A DNA stretch of 64,000 nt from Trichobilharzia regenti (lineage: Eukaryota > Platyhelminthes > Trematoda > Strigeidida > Schistosomatidae): positions 36,673,312 to 36,737,311 of the forward strand of contig OX235267.1 in NCBI GenBank assembly GCA_944472135.2, written 5' to 3'. The notes below the pieces were generated by a model that saw only the letters and a program-made list of their open reading frames with translations, did not search any database and was not told the origin of the DNA. The number at the start of each line of letters is the position of its first letter. Within the stretch, counting starts at the first letter, position 1. Both the position numbers and the translations under genes were made by a program. Below, one piece after another: positions 10,290 through 20,739 of the stretch.

Positions 10290-10530
10290 AGAATAATGTC
10301 ATTCAGAGAACCCTTCAAAACCAGCAGAGAGTATTGAACAGTTATTTTGTCCTGGTTTTGGATTCATCGGCGGCAAGCACCCATCGGAACTCAAACCTAG
10401 GACCTTCCGGTTACAAGTCAAGCTCTTGTAGACCATTTAGCCACTGGAGCCTGATTGCCGGTGAGTCCTAAATTAGTGGGACGAAACAGCTGTCCAGTAC
10501 TCCCCGGTTTTCTAACTGATATCGATCCGT
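10290..10530 (-). mobile_element. SM-alpha-type tRNA/hammerhead SINE, copy 1
   Basis: A minus-strand tRNA-like centre has A-box-like GTGGCTAAATGGTC and B-box GGTTTGAGTTCC. Downstream on the minus strand is a decayed hammerhead (CCGATGA, then a mutated stem II and GAAA). On the opposite side a plus-strand hammerhead-like segment (about 10451-10506) has CCGGTGA, stem II GTCC..GGGAC, GAAA, then ACAGCTGTC. The hammerhead core has substitutions on both sides, so I expect no activity. Confidence 0.7.
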
Positions 10531-10656
10531 GATCAAGCTTGAAAAGATGAAATTAGATAGATTAAGTAGGCTGTGACGAATCTATGTGTATACTTCGTCT
10601 TATAATTGGATAATCCATTATTTTAAATTAATTCATTTAATTCAAGTATTGGTTTG

Positions 10657-10860
10657 TAGGGATTTGATTGATTGGTTACAGGATTTCATCATGAGCTCAC
10701 ATCAGTTACAGAACCATTGGAAAACCTGTGAGTACTGGACAGCTGTTTCGTCAACCTAGTTTGGGACTCTTCATCAGTACGCCCCCACTGGGATTCGAAC
10801 CCAGGAGCTTCTGGTTACAAGGCGAGCTCGTATACCATTAAGCCACTGGGACCCGATCCA
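10657..10860 (-). mobile_element. SM-alpha-type tRNA/hammerhead SINE, copy 2 (best preserved)
   Basis: Minus strand: tRNA-like head with TGGCTTAATGGTATACG and B-box GGGTTCGAATCCC, then a hammerhead at 10780-10731. Stem I is GTACTG/CAGTAC (6 bp). The core is ATGAAGA where CTGANGA is expected (C3 replaced by A). Stem II is GTCCC/GG-GAC with a TT bulge. GAAA is intact, the minimal stem III is ACAG/CTGT, and the cleavage triplet is GTC at 10740-10738. The tiny loopless stem III is typical of the schistosome hammerheads. Confidence 0.8.
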
Positions 10861-11269
10861 ATGGCCCGTGAATTCTAACTTCTGCCAATTCACGATATAG
10901 CGCAACCGCTAGCCAATGTCTTCGGCGAGTATTTGTATTTGGTTCTCTAACAGATGTCACCTCATGTAACTAATTCATTTAAGTTGAAACCCTGTCGTCT
11001 GAAGCTGCCTTTTTGAGTGCTTTCCATCTTATCCTATGAAAATTGACAAAATCTCAGATTGCTATATTTTTGTATTCAAAATAGGCTAACAATTTATATA
11101 ACAAAGTGTTGGATGAAATTTACTGCAATCGTAGCAGGATTTAAATAAGTGGCCTGCAAAAGTTGACTTTCTGAACTATGAGGCTTAGTCTCCAACTAAG
11201 TCTTAATTTCATATTGAATTTGGTAACAATCCAGATTCTACTTTCCATTTCAATCATTATTCCATTATG

Positions 11270-11680
11270 ATTGAACACTAGTAACTGGTGAGATGTATCT
11301 AGTCCTTCGTTTTTGGTGCAGACTGAATTCTGTCAGTCACGTTTGCAATGTGACCACCATTCTAGGTAGCTCGCCATTACGGTGCACACTGATTTGATGA
11401 TATTAGATGGTTGGAGGTAATCGGTAGGGAGATTTGATTGACCTACGGTTTCGTGCTAGTTGGTCCTAGCCATTCAGCAAGGTGTATCTGCGACCTTGAG
11501 GGGACTCAAGTTCCTTCTGAGATTCGAACCTGCGTCACTCAGTACTGCAGTCAGTCAGAGACGTTATCAGTGAGCTACTCGGGCTAGCGATTGACCTCCT
11601 GTAGAACTGTATTGGATACTTTGATTGGACACTAGTAACTAGTGTGATGTGTCTAGTCCTTTGTTTAATGGTGCCTCCAA
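11270..11680 (-). mobile_element. tRNA-like repeat with long direct repeats
   Basis: A block beginning ACACTAGTAACT and TCTAGTCCTT occurs at about 11275 and again at about 11632, a period near 358 bp. Between them a minus-strand tRNA-like stretch (about 11595-11515) has TAGCTCACTGATAACG and B-box GGTTCGAATCTC. I interpret it as a SINE-type unit, partly tandem. Family unknown to me. Confidence 0.5.
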
Positions 11681-11789
11681 CCATCTAACATAATCCCATT
11701 ATTCCAAAAGTTATCCGGCAAATGCATATTTGTTTCATGCGTTGTCAGTAACGGTAAATGACTTCAACTGGATCCAGTTGGAGAGTCAA

Positions 11790-12005
11790 AAAGAGGAGTA
11801 CCGGATAGCTGTTTCATCCTAGTTTGAGACTCACCAGCAGTCGGGCTTCACTGGCTGAATGGTCTACAAGAGCTTGCTTGACTTGTAACCGGAAGGTCCT
11901 TGGTTTGAGCCCCCGATGGGTGCTTGCCACCAATGAATCCCAAACCAGGACTGTTCAGTACTCTCTGCTGGTTTTCAATGGTTCTTTAACTGATATCAAT
12001 CCGTG
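11790..12005 (+). mobile_element. SM-alpha-type tRNA/hammerhead SINE, copy 3
   Basis: Plus strand: tRNA-like centre with CTGGCTGAATGGTCTAC and B-box GGTTTGAGCCCC (about 11858-11920), followed by a decayed plus-strand hammerhead (CCAATGA, GGAC, TTCAGTACTC). Upstream sits an inverted hammerhead read on the minus strand (about 11850-11795): CTGGTGA core with one change from CTGANGA, GTCTC..GGAT stem II, GAAA, ACAGCTATC. The orientation is opposite to copies 1, 2 and 4. Confidence 0.7.
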
Positions 12006-12119
12006 ATCAAACTCGAGACAAATCAAATCCTTACAATCAAACTCTTGATAATTTAATTTTATTGAAATCGGTAGAAAGAAATTCACTACCCATAAATAGA
12101 TTCATGAAAAACACCCTTC

Positions 12120-12240
12120 CGGACATGAAATTAAGAACAAAGAGTTCAGAGAAGAGTCCGTATTCACCGAATTCATTCAATTAACTGCAAAATAGCAATT
12201 TTATATAATTATTTGTATGTGTGTGTGTGTTTGTACATTA
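12120..12240 (-). repeat. Penelope 3'-terminal motif, decayed copy
   Basis: The minus-strand reading keeps GAATGAATTCGGTGAA and TCTGAAC with the adjacent GT-rich run. The inner helix is no longer complementary. Confidence 0.55.
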
Positions 12241-12275
12241 TTCATGAATAATTCCCATTTGAACATTAGTAGACA

Positions 12276-12394
12276 GAAGACAAGTAGTTCAGCGAAGAGT
12301 CTCTTTTCGGCGAATTCATTTTCATAGCTGTACAATCGCAAATATATATGGTTATTTTGTGTGTGTGTGTGTGTGTGTGTATACATTAAATAAT
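12276..12394 (-). repeat. Penelope 3'-terminal motif with (GT)n run
   Basis: Almost exact reverse complement of 12985-13085, including GAATTCGCCGAAAAGAG and a (GT)n/(CA)n run. Together they flank the Penelope fragment at 12395-12613 as inverted ends. Confidence 0.85.
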
Positions 12395-12613
12395 GGCCAT
12401 ATAAGGAGTGCAATAATCGAACATCTCGTCAATACTGGTCATTCTATTTCAACGAACGCCTCCTTCAAAGTAATCTACAAAGTGAAGAACAACCTTCCAA
12501 AGACAGTACGATTCCGTCTTCTTTGCATCGCAGAAGCCCTAGCCATCCAGTCGGAGGAACCAGAACTATGCATACAAAAGAAAATTAGCCAACCACTTCT
12601 ACTCGCATGGTAA
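12395..12613 (+). pseudogene. Penelope GIY-YIG C-terminal fragment
   Basis: About 72 codons with RSAIIEHLVNTGH, FKVIYKVKNNLPKTVRFR and LLCIAEALAIQ match the C-terminus of the intact protein at 5.9-6.2 kb. The rest of the ORF is absent, so this is a severely truncated copy of a related subfamily. It is followed by its own 3' UTR and terminal motif. Confidence 0.85.
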
Positions 12614-12782
12614 CAACTCCGTTGATTTGACCTAACTTTTCTTTGTTTGTTTGATTTGACCTTACTTCTGTTTGTAAGCTTATTTTCTAACTTAAAACCC
12701 TTGTGTAATTCTGTATATTATTTTGTTTCCATGTACACCCTTTGAGCACAACTCATTCATCAAACTATTCATGCCATTACGT

Positions 12783-12948
12783 AACTCTTATTTAACAATC
12801 ATTTATGACAACTCATCACTTTTGTTACTATCCTCTTATATGAACATCCAATTCACCTGAACTTACTCCTCTTTAACAATCGTTTTTGACAACTCATCAC
12901 TTTTGTTGCTATCCTCTTATCAACATCCAATTCATCTGAACTTACTAA
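12783..12948 (+). repeat. Tandem duplication (about 83 bp) in Penelope 3' UTR
   Basis: Two consecutive units share TTTAACAATC, GACAACTCATCACTTTTGTT and CATCCAATTCA. They lie between the truncated Penelope frame and its terminal motif. Confidence 0.85.
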
Positions 12949-12984
12949 TTGTATTTTCGTTTGACAAATTTAATGTATACACAC

Positions 12985-13085
12985 ACACACACAAAATAAC
13001 CATATATATTTGCGATTGTACAGCTATGAAAATGAATTCGCCGAAAAGAGACTCTTCGCTGAACTACTTGTCTTCTTTGTACATT
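12985..13085 (+). repeat. Penelope 3'-terminal motif
   Basis: Read on the plus strand: GCGATTGTACAGCT, AATGAATTCGCCGAAAAGAG, then ACTCTTCGCTGAAC. It closes the fragment at 12.4 kb and is the inverted counterpart of 12276-12380. Confidence 0.85.
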
Positions 13086-13424
13086 ATGTTTGACAAACAG
13101 AAATAAAAAATAGTTCGCGGCTATTGTTTACGTCATGAAATTATTTCAAACAATGTGATGAGTAATCAAAACTGTAACTACGGGGGTGGGGGTGAGGAGG
13201 TAAGGATTAGTAAGTTTAGACTACGGTTACGTAATATGAAAACGTTGAGAAAAAAATGAAGGTTAATGAGACAGCATGCAAGCAAGTATTAAAATAGATT
13301 CGGTAGTAGGTGAAAAAAGTAAGTAGAAGGTTAGATGAGAAAATGATGATCACAAGTGTCATACGAAAAATGCAAAAAAAACAGTATTAATAACAAAATA
13401 TTGATAACAGTTTAACTTCGAAGT

Positions 13425-13745
13425 ATTGGTTTGCACGGATTTTATTGATTGGCTAAAGGATTTCATCATCAGCTGACACATCGGTTAGAGAACCATTGGA
13501 AAACCATCAAGAAGTACTGGAAAGCTGTTTCGTCCTAATTGGGGACTCTTCACAGGACGTACCCACCAGGGTTGGAACTCAGGACCTTTTGGCTACAAGG
13601 CGAGTTCGTAGACCATTAAGCTACAGGGACCCGATCTAGACTAGGATGAAACAGCTATCCAGTACTAGTACTCCCAGGTTTTCCAATGGTTCTCTAACTG
13701 ATGTCAGCTCATGATGAAATCCAGTAACCAGTTGAACTTTCAGTT
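13425..13745 (-). mobile_element. SM-alpha-type tRNA/hammerhead SINE, copy 4
   Basis: Minus strand: tRNA-like head (about 13640-13570) and hammerhead (about 13560-13500) with GTCCCC..GGAC stem II, GAAA and ACAGC, but a mutated CTGANGA core and stem I. On the other side, 13640-13745 on the plus strand, a partial hammerhead (GGATGAAACAGCTATCC, CAGTACT) is followed by the usual downstream flank ending GCTCATGATGAAATCC. Again the tRNA-like part has a hammerhead-derived arm on both sides. Confidence 0.7.
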
Positions 13746-13779
13746 ATCCCCAAGGTAGTAGGATGGGATGGAGAAGCTT

Positions 13780-14180
13780 CTTCTACTTCTCGTCCAAATC
13801 GCTAAGGCTTCGACGATGCAAAGCATACGGAAGCTTTCTGCTTTCAGGAGGTGTCTGTTGACTTTGGCGATAGCTTTGAATAGATCCTCATTGCATACGA
13901 GGTGATGAGTGTTAAATATATATATAGTTCAGTTATGGTACCCCTTATTGGTCCACTGTTAACCTTTCGTCGCTAAGCGGGATGATGTCCTCTGATTCGA
14001 TTAGACAAAAACACTTATCGAGCGACCTATATATCTCGCTCCACAGGGGCAAGTGAATTAGTAGATACACAGAGAAGTCGTCAAATGCGGTAGTTTATCT
14101 TTAGAGTTGTTCTGTCTTTACACAGCTAAACGAATGAATTCGCTGAACTGTTTGTTCTTATTTCCATGCATAGATTTTCA
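13780..14180 (-). pseudogene. Decayed Penelope GIY-YIG fragment and terminal motif
   Basis: Minus-strand reading preserves LCIVEALAIW near 13830-13800 and, near 14060-14000, a stretch matching the CSCGARYIG region of the intact copy at DNA level. A plus-strand terminal-motif remnant (GAATGAATTCGCTGAACTG) is at 14130-14150. Several stops and indels. Confidence 0.55.
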
Positions 14181-14825
14181 TTTTAGTATACTTCTGATAA
14201 AAACGTAGAAAAAAAAGCTTCAGTAAGAATTTAGATTATGAACCACAATTATACGCCGGCCTAATATTAGTATTGTAACGACAGAAGACAAGGGCCAGGC
14301 AACAGATCGTTTATTTACGAAATCAACAGACATTTATAGATTTTCATGTACATTATTATAGATTATTGTAAGCAAACAAACACAGTCTTCTGATCGGTGG
14401 TTTCTCGCTGAACGTTAATGTTTCATCTCTTTGTGACTGTTTATTGAAGTTCAGATCAGCTATCCGCAAATTGTATCCGCCTACACAAAGTCTGCTGTGA
14501 TTGGTTGTTGAGTCAGTCTCTGTTCTTATTTTTCTCATGACCAATATTGGGGACGTAAACAGTGACATAAATTGCTGTCTACCAATTTGGCTAGCAGCCA
14601 GCTCTCTCTCACACACTATTACTACCGAGCTACGCATTCTGTATCAGGTCAAATGTGGTATACATACCCTTGGCACATCGATTGTGAACGCTCAGCTCAT
14701 GAGCCAGTGATCCAATACTGTTCAAAAATAGGCTGATTCAAATCGCTTGCGAATAAAAAGGTGAACATACTGATCATTGTTGTCGAAGTATTTCAATACT
14801 AACGGTTCAGTGATAAGGCGGGAAA
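14180..14825. other. Interval without recognised feature
   Basis: Contains two overlapping short open frames on opposite strands (14356-14637 and 14501-14710), neither with recognisable domains or splice context. Confidence 0.35.
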
Positions 14826-15029
14826 GTTAAACTTTAAGCACTACTAACTACCAATCATCAGTGAACAACCTCGAACGCACCAATCACATGAAGGAGGCGA
14901 TTTTTGTGTATGGAATACATGTATATATGAAAAAGATGCATAAAAACTGCATAAAAGTGTTACAGAGGATACCTTTCTCTAGCATGTGATAAAAGTAGCT
15001 CTCAGTTTTAGGTTGGAGTATCAATAGAG

Positions 15030-15222
15030 TTTAATTCCATTGTGGGTAAACTTATTTTGATAAAGTCTCATAGTGTTATGCAGTAATATTTCCTGAGCAA
15101 TAAATTGTGCTCGAAACGTGGTCATCAGTAAATATTACTGTATAACACTTTAAGATTTTATCAAAATAAATGTTACTCATGATATAATTATACTCTACCA
15201 AAGTGCGCAAGTACTATTCTTA
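15030..15222. mobile_element. Palindromic MITE, copy 1
   Basis: Inverted arms contain TTTTGATAAAGTCTCATAG and TTTAAGATTTTATCAAAATA. They share the arm sequence of the MITE at 31340-31488. Imperfect 11-bp direct repeats TATCAATAGAG (15019-15029) and TATCAACAGAG (15223-15233) flank it. It has no coding capacity. Confidence 0.75.
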
Positions 15223-15239
15223 TATCAACAGAGCAAGTT

Positions 15240-15440
15240 AACCGCTTTCTATGCATGTAATTATTTAGGTCTTCTAACCCTAATCTTTCCTGAACCTAAA
15301 CCTAACGTGAAAATATCCCTAAACTAACTGTAATCTAACTCGAACCAACCCTAATGTCGCCTTCATTAGGTTAACCTAACCCTAGCTTGTCCTTGGCTTA
15401 AAGCGTAACTTAATCTTTCCCCAACCTAAGCTGAAACTCA
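15240..15440. repeat. CTAACC-rich repeat, second copy
   Basis: Shares GTGAAAATATCCCTAAAC and TAGGTTAAC with 5241-5395. No coding potential. Confidence 0.5.
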
Positions 15441-15819
15441 CAAGATATCCCATTTAATAGCATAACACTTCGATGAGCATATTTTATTGCCAGGTTTCAC
15501 CAACTTTCTCAGTGAGCGTTTCAAGGTCATTGGTGCGGTCGTACTCCACTGGTAGTTAGTTGGTGGTGCTTAAAGTTTAACTTGGCTAGTTAAGGCATTA
15601 AACTGCTCAAATAAACACAGCAATACTAGACTAAATATTCGAAGACTTATAATCTAAATAATATGACATGAAGATGTATGCGTCCAATGAATTTAAGATC
15701 AGTATAAGCATTAATGCAATAGTGGGGTGGGGGTGAAACGCCTATTCACTATTACCATAATTTCATAATATTGCTTCAGATGTTTTTTAAATACACACCT
15801 ATTTATTTTTTCTTCACAC

Positions 15820-16012
15820 TTCCCAGTGGAACATAGAGTTTCAGGCTAGTGGCTTGAAGTTTCTGTAGAAGTGTTTACTTTTACAGGATGGGGTTGCTAG
15901 CCTCATGCCCAACCTTCCTCTTTACCAGCATTATTTCTGGCTTGGCGAAGTAAGGGAGTGAGTCGGTCAGGGATCGAACCCCCGATGTCCTAACCGCTAT
16001 ACCACCGACGCA
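15820..16012 (-). mobile_element. tRNA-derived SINE, subfamily 1
   Basis: Reverse-complement copy of the SINE at 5025-5240. Minus strand: GTCGGTGGTATAGCGGTTAGG as A-box region, GGGGGTTCGATCCC as B-box, tail with CTCTATGTTCCACTGGG. Confidence 0.75.
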
Positions 16013-16072
16013 ATCTACACACCTATGCATATAACTAAACAATGATTATCTTTTTTTATTCTACTTTTACAG

Positions 16073-16096
16073 ACTCAAGGAGCACAATTCACATGA
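16073..16096 (+). CDS. Possible terminal coding exon of the gene at 4522
   Basis: A strong pyrimidine tract ending TTCTACTTTTACAG precedes ACTCAAGGAGCACAATTCAC and an in-frame TGA. If joined phase 0 to the exon ending at 4689, the protein would end TQGAQFT. The implied intron of about 11.4 kb would hold the Penelope and SINE cluster. This rests only on splice signals and phase. Transcript data would decide. Confidence 0.3.
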   Translation, partial: TQGAQFT

Positions 16097-16620
16097 AAGT
16101 ATCTTTTCATCATTGTCTTTACCAAAATATCACAGATATGAATTTCTTTGAACTGAACCACATTAAATTCGAATTAATTACACAAAAAAGAAGCTAATTT
16201 AGAACGTCATTTGAAATATGCTTAATAGATTTTTCGACATATGTGTAAAACTTGTTCACTCTGGTATTTATGCAATTCCATATCATAATGTGTTTATTGA
16301 ATGAATATATATTACATAACTATTTGCAGACTATTTATTCTTTTTTGAATTGGAATCAGCTGTACTCACACAGCTTCAAAACTTCATTCCTACTGGTTCT
16401 TGTCCTTCTTTCCCATTGACCTCCTTTCGATTAGCAACAGAGGAATACTTGTCTCCTCCCTCCGTATATATACACTGGGATGACTAATGATTGACACCAG
16501 CCTCGAATTCCCACACATATTACCTAATATCTTAGTTAATACTAGCAGTAATTTATCACCAACATCCTTGAATACCTCTCTGGAGTGATACAATAATAAT
16601 GTCCCACTGTTTAGCCTTGT
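16097..16620. other. AT-rich interval, possible 3' UTR
   Basis: Nothing coding recognised. It could be the 3' UTR of the candidate exon at 16073, although no canonical AATAAA is seen close by. Confidence 0.3.
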
Positions 16621-16639
16621 TTCAGATTGCAGACAGCTT

Positions 16640-18200
16640 TTGAAAACTCAGTTACGGTTGGAGGACAGATATCTACATTCTATACAGGATGCTGGACAAA
16701 TGAAACTCGGCAGTAGGCAAGTTGAATTGATGCTCAAAATGGCGGTCCTAAGACGTGATGAAAGGACTGTCCTTCTGAGAAACTGTCTGGCTTATGATTA
16801 GTTTTTTACAATAAGTGGTTTGGTGTTACGTCTTTCAATTTTATCGTCCATCACTGATCACCGTCATTGAGGAGACCTTTAGTCAGCTTGCATTTGAGCA
16901 TCTTTTGCTTCTCGTCATATTCAGAGACCGCCAGTATCAACTTCCTTGTATTAATCAGTTCAAATGAAGTATCCAAAATCCACTGGTGCTTACTAACTTT
17001 TGGTTTCAGGTTATCAACAGCCTGTACCAGTGTTTCTGCAGCTAACGGGATATTATATGACAGAATTCTCGGCGGATTAGTCTTATTGTCAACTTCAAAC
17101 ACACTGTTTCCTCCTAAGACAAAGATTTTGTGTTCTCGTGTTAGGTGTACATAGCTGCTTGTTTCCTATATCCGTTCAACTACATGCCTATACGTGCACG
17201 AACTGGTGTGTGATATGTGTCTACGCAGGCGTTCCTTAGGGGAGCGTCAGTCTTCTACCGGTATTCTCTATCTATAGCTTATCACTACATTCCCGTATTT
17301 GAATACATCGTTGGCTGGAGACAATCGGTGACATGGCTCAAAGTGATCGTTCTCAATAGCTGGTGCAGATACATTCACTCCTTGTGACTTATAATACCCG
17401 ACAAAACTATATTGATCTTCGATACCTCTATTCTTTTTGCCTCATATCTCTGTTTACTGTCTTTACTTCGTGTTTCTTTTTACTTTCCTCTCTTGCTTTG
17501 TGTGCTACATGACGACTCGAACTGATGCACATCGGTACAAAGTTCTGTGCTGAAACCAGTCAGTCAGTTAGACATCGTTGGTTTGGCGGTGCAAGTCGCC
17601 AGCTTAAGCATTGTCTCTCCTTATGTTTAAAGTTATTATGGACAAGGAACAGATGATAATCCGAAGATTTTAAAGGACGACCACCAATTTTGTTTCATCA
17701 GCATCGAAATCCATAAGCACCATCAATATACTTTTTGGCAGCCACAGCTCCCCTGCTTGAGCATTGAGGCTGCCTACTAGAATTACTATATCTAAGGTGT
17801 TTTGGCTTCAGGAATAAACTAGGCAGCTTTTGACAAAACTCATCTCTTACTTTGTCCGGTTGAGCGTAAGCGGGAACCATGAAAAGACGTCGACAGGTAT
17901 CACAATCTTTTCTTCTCTAAATGGAACCATTCAGCCAGACAGCACACATACCACCACGTGAACTGGCCAAAGGACCTCCTAACAGCCGTAAAGTGAATTC
18001 TGAAGATTTACGGTGTTGGGTGCAGTATGCGTGTCTCCGAAACACGACACACATCCATAGTTTGAGATGCCAGAATCCTGGTTAGTGAGGCCTGTTGTCC
18101 GACTTAGCATGGGTCCTGGTGTTGAGAGCACGGTTTTAGATATAATCAGTAGTGTGCCTTCGGCTGTGATCTCTATAAATAGCTGCAAGGTCAAGAGAGA
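16640..18200 (-). pseudogene. Decayed RTE LINE fragments (family B), N-terminal half
   Basis: Minus-strand pieces follow RTE order. 18200-17980 resembles the ETRIQDP endonuclease start at DNA level. 17880-17698 has VPAYAQPDKVRDEFCQKLPS. 17102-16851 has LINTRKLILAVSEYDEKQK and CKLTKGLLNDGDQ, the linker before the RT. The pieces are separated by indels and stops, and 17110-17640 is too decayed to assign. Confidence 0.6.
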
Positions 18201-18699
18201 GTAAGAAACCTACCTAGGAAATCAGATTTCCAGTGTGTGGGAGGTAGGAAGATAAAGGTAAATGTGTGTTTATGGAAATATGTGGGTAGTTATTACCTAC
18301 CGAGGACCAACACCGTGGAAGTTGATTTCTCCTTCAAATATCCGAAAGAGGTGAATTAGGGTTGCGTGACTGTAGAGCTCGGGAGATAACTTCTTCTTGG
18401 GGCCAGTGTACGACACGGCCTATTTGCGTCAACTTTCGGAGTTGTGTCTATATATGAACATGTCACTACATGCTACAGATCACTGCAAGGTAAGCTGAGG
18501 TATACACGGAGGAAGCATAGTAAGCTTGCTGGTCACCTGAGGTAAACAATCTTATTGACGTTACATACCTATTCGCCAGCAGTAAAACTTCGCCCTCAGA
18601 CCACCAACATGGTCTCAGAGAAGTAGACTACGCTAGTAACTGCTTATAGTCTGACTAATATCCAAAGCCAGAATCGGAAAGATACACCCTCATCAATCT

Positions 18700-19180
18700 A
18701 AAGTCAGTTCGGAAATCTTCTGAATATGGGGCTTCACCAGCACGTCCCCACTTCATTCGATTTCTTGCTGCCCTCTTTAGCCGGTCTCACGATTGTCCAT
18801 AATCTCGCATCTCCTCCTCACCCTCCCAAAACGATCTTCTCCATGTCACCCTAAGACGACTCACTCTTCGCTTCCCATTGGGATTCCATTCGAGCGATGG
18901 CCTGCATTGCACGCGATGTCATTCGACGGTCTCCTCAACGTATGCCCAATCTATCTCCATCTTCTCCTGCATCTTTGTTGAACAACAGGTCCTTGTCTGT
19001 CTGTTTTAGACATAAAACTTTGCACATATGTGCTGCAGTTCAAGTCGCCACACTCCCTCCATGTACCACAAAAAGCAACAGAAGAAATGCATAATACAGA
19101 CAGTAAACAAGAGGTGTGAGACAAAGGAATAGTAATAACGAAGAACAATAGAGTTTCATTGGAAATCATAAATCACAAGG
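18700..19180 (-). pseudogene. Decayed RTE 3' end (family C)
   Basis: At DNA level it matches 21640-21930, which encodes the RTE C-terminal WNPKGKR / TWRRD-like tail (shared words CGCTTCCC, CATTCGAGCGATGGCCTG, CTCCATCTTCTCCTGCAT). Frames are broken throughout. Confidence 0.6.
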
Positions 19181-19264
19181 AGTGGATGCATCTGAGCCAG
19201 CCATTGAGAACGATTTTGAGTCATATCACCAATTGTTTCCAGTAATTGGTTTTTACCGTCCGAG

Positions 19265-20560
19265 GACCCCAACCAGAAAGTCTACATCTTCCTAGTCAGG
19301 GATGCGTAACACATGTCCTAACCATCTCAGTCGATGTAATTTCACACCCTCGTCGATTGATTTCCCCTCCAGATCACCTAGCTCTCGACGCCTAACCTCA
19401 ATATTGCTCACCTTATTATACACCTTCACATGGGAGATAGAACGCAGGCACCTATGACCAAAGACAGCTAATCTTTTCATGTCTTCCACTCTCAGTGGCC
19501 AGGTCTCACAGCCATAAAGGAGGATGGAGCGAACTGATGACCAGTACACCCGCCCTTTGGTCGATACCCGGATATCACGTCTACGCCACAGACGGCGTAA
19601 ACTGGCATATGCGAAACTAGCCCTCTGTATCCGTGCTGAGATTTCGTCAAAGATCAACCCGTTGACGGTGGCTGTTAGTACTTCCCAAATAAGTGAAGCG
19701 GTCAACGTGCTCTACCACTTCACTCCCTTTTTCTAAACTAGGAGTCAGCGTAGTCCAGTCCAGTCCTGTAACATCATCTTGCATTTGGCGGGAGCGAATC
19801 GATTGAAAAACATTCGTAGATTGCAGCTCAAGGTGTTCAGAAGACTCTGCATTTTGTCAGCGACCTTGCTTAGAAGGACCATATCGTCTGCATATTCTAA
19901 GTCAACGAGATTATTTCCTGGTAGCAAGTCAATCCCTGAGTCGCTGAATTGAGTTAGGGTTGAGTCCATTAGTACATCTATGATGAAACTGAATAGAAAT
20001 TGGCATCCCTGACGGACACCACTTCAGATGACAACTAGCCATAAGCCCTCACTTGGCTGCTTGAATTCGAGTATAGTGCCTTAATGAGTGGAATATATTT
20101 TCTCGGCATTCCCCTTTACGCCAGAGTACCTCTCGGTCGACAGAATCGAATACCGCCGCCTTTAGGTCAAGAAATATAATGATTGTTGGGCGCCAGTAGG
20201 AATGCCTATGTTCTAGAATCTGTCGACAGGTCCTTAATTATTTTGCTCTCACACTTCCGTGTTGCTGATTCTTTCTGACCATTTAATCCTCAATATGTAG
20301 TCATCAGCGAGAAGGCAACTGTTGATACAAAAGTCTGCAACCTGTTGGAAATGCATTTCGTAACACGAGAGCCACGTTGAAAATTCGAATCTTTCTCTTT
20401 ATGCAGTGGCGGAATGCAGATTTCCCAACCGATTTCATAGGGATGAAGGTGTATCTTAGTTTTTCAATGAACTTGTCTGTCTGGGGCTGTAACATCTTTA
20501 TTCGTTCCGCATGTAGTTGAAACAATACTTCCTAGATAAGTGAAGGAAGTCGCCTCTTTC
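19265..20560 (-). pseudogene. Decayed RTE LINE, RT and C-terminal part (family B)
   Basis: Minus strand. 19969-19745 has GIDLLPGNNLVDLEYADDMVL, the catalytic palm motif. 19705-19292 has RASFAYASLRRLWRRRDI, LLYGCETWPLRVED and [15 protein letters not shown]. Upstream, 20530-19980 is the RT finger region with many lesions (words KAAVFDSVDRE and RQGCQFLFSFI can be read across frames). It is distinct in sequence from the A1 copy. Confidence 0.8.
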
Positions 20561-20573
20561 AAGTTTCTCCCGT

Positions 20574-20575
<2 letters not shown>

Positions 20576-20613
<38 letters not shown>
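20576..20613. repeat. (TA)n microsatellite
   Basis: Pure TA run of about 18 units, downstream of the kinase gene. Confidence 0.95.
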
Positions 20614-20614
<1 letters not shown>

Positions 20615-20739
20615 AATAAATCGAAGCGGTGATCAGAAAAAGAGAATTGATGAAGCGAAAATTAGTCTTAATGCCAAGAAAAACAATACCTGAGAATGAA
20701 ACATACAAGAAGTGTACCGAACAGCTTATATGATTCAGT

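Larger units (their letters stand above)
14828..15592. repeat. Foldback unit with inverted ends
   Basis: The segment starting AGTTAAACTTTAAGCAC (about 14828) reappears as its reverse complement near 15575-15592, and both ends carry GCACCAAT further in. The left-end sequence is also related to 4790-4920. The interior contains a palindromic MITE and the CTAACC-rich repeat. Confidence 0.55.

Noticed and set aside
13785..13900. Separate host exon (LCIVEALAIW)
   Set aside because: It matches the Penelope C-terminus, with the terminal motif nearby.
16851..17102. Host exon of 83 codons
   Set aside because: SEYDEKQK and the flanking words match the RTE linker before the RT; it is a LINE fragment.
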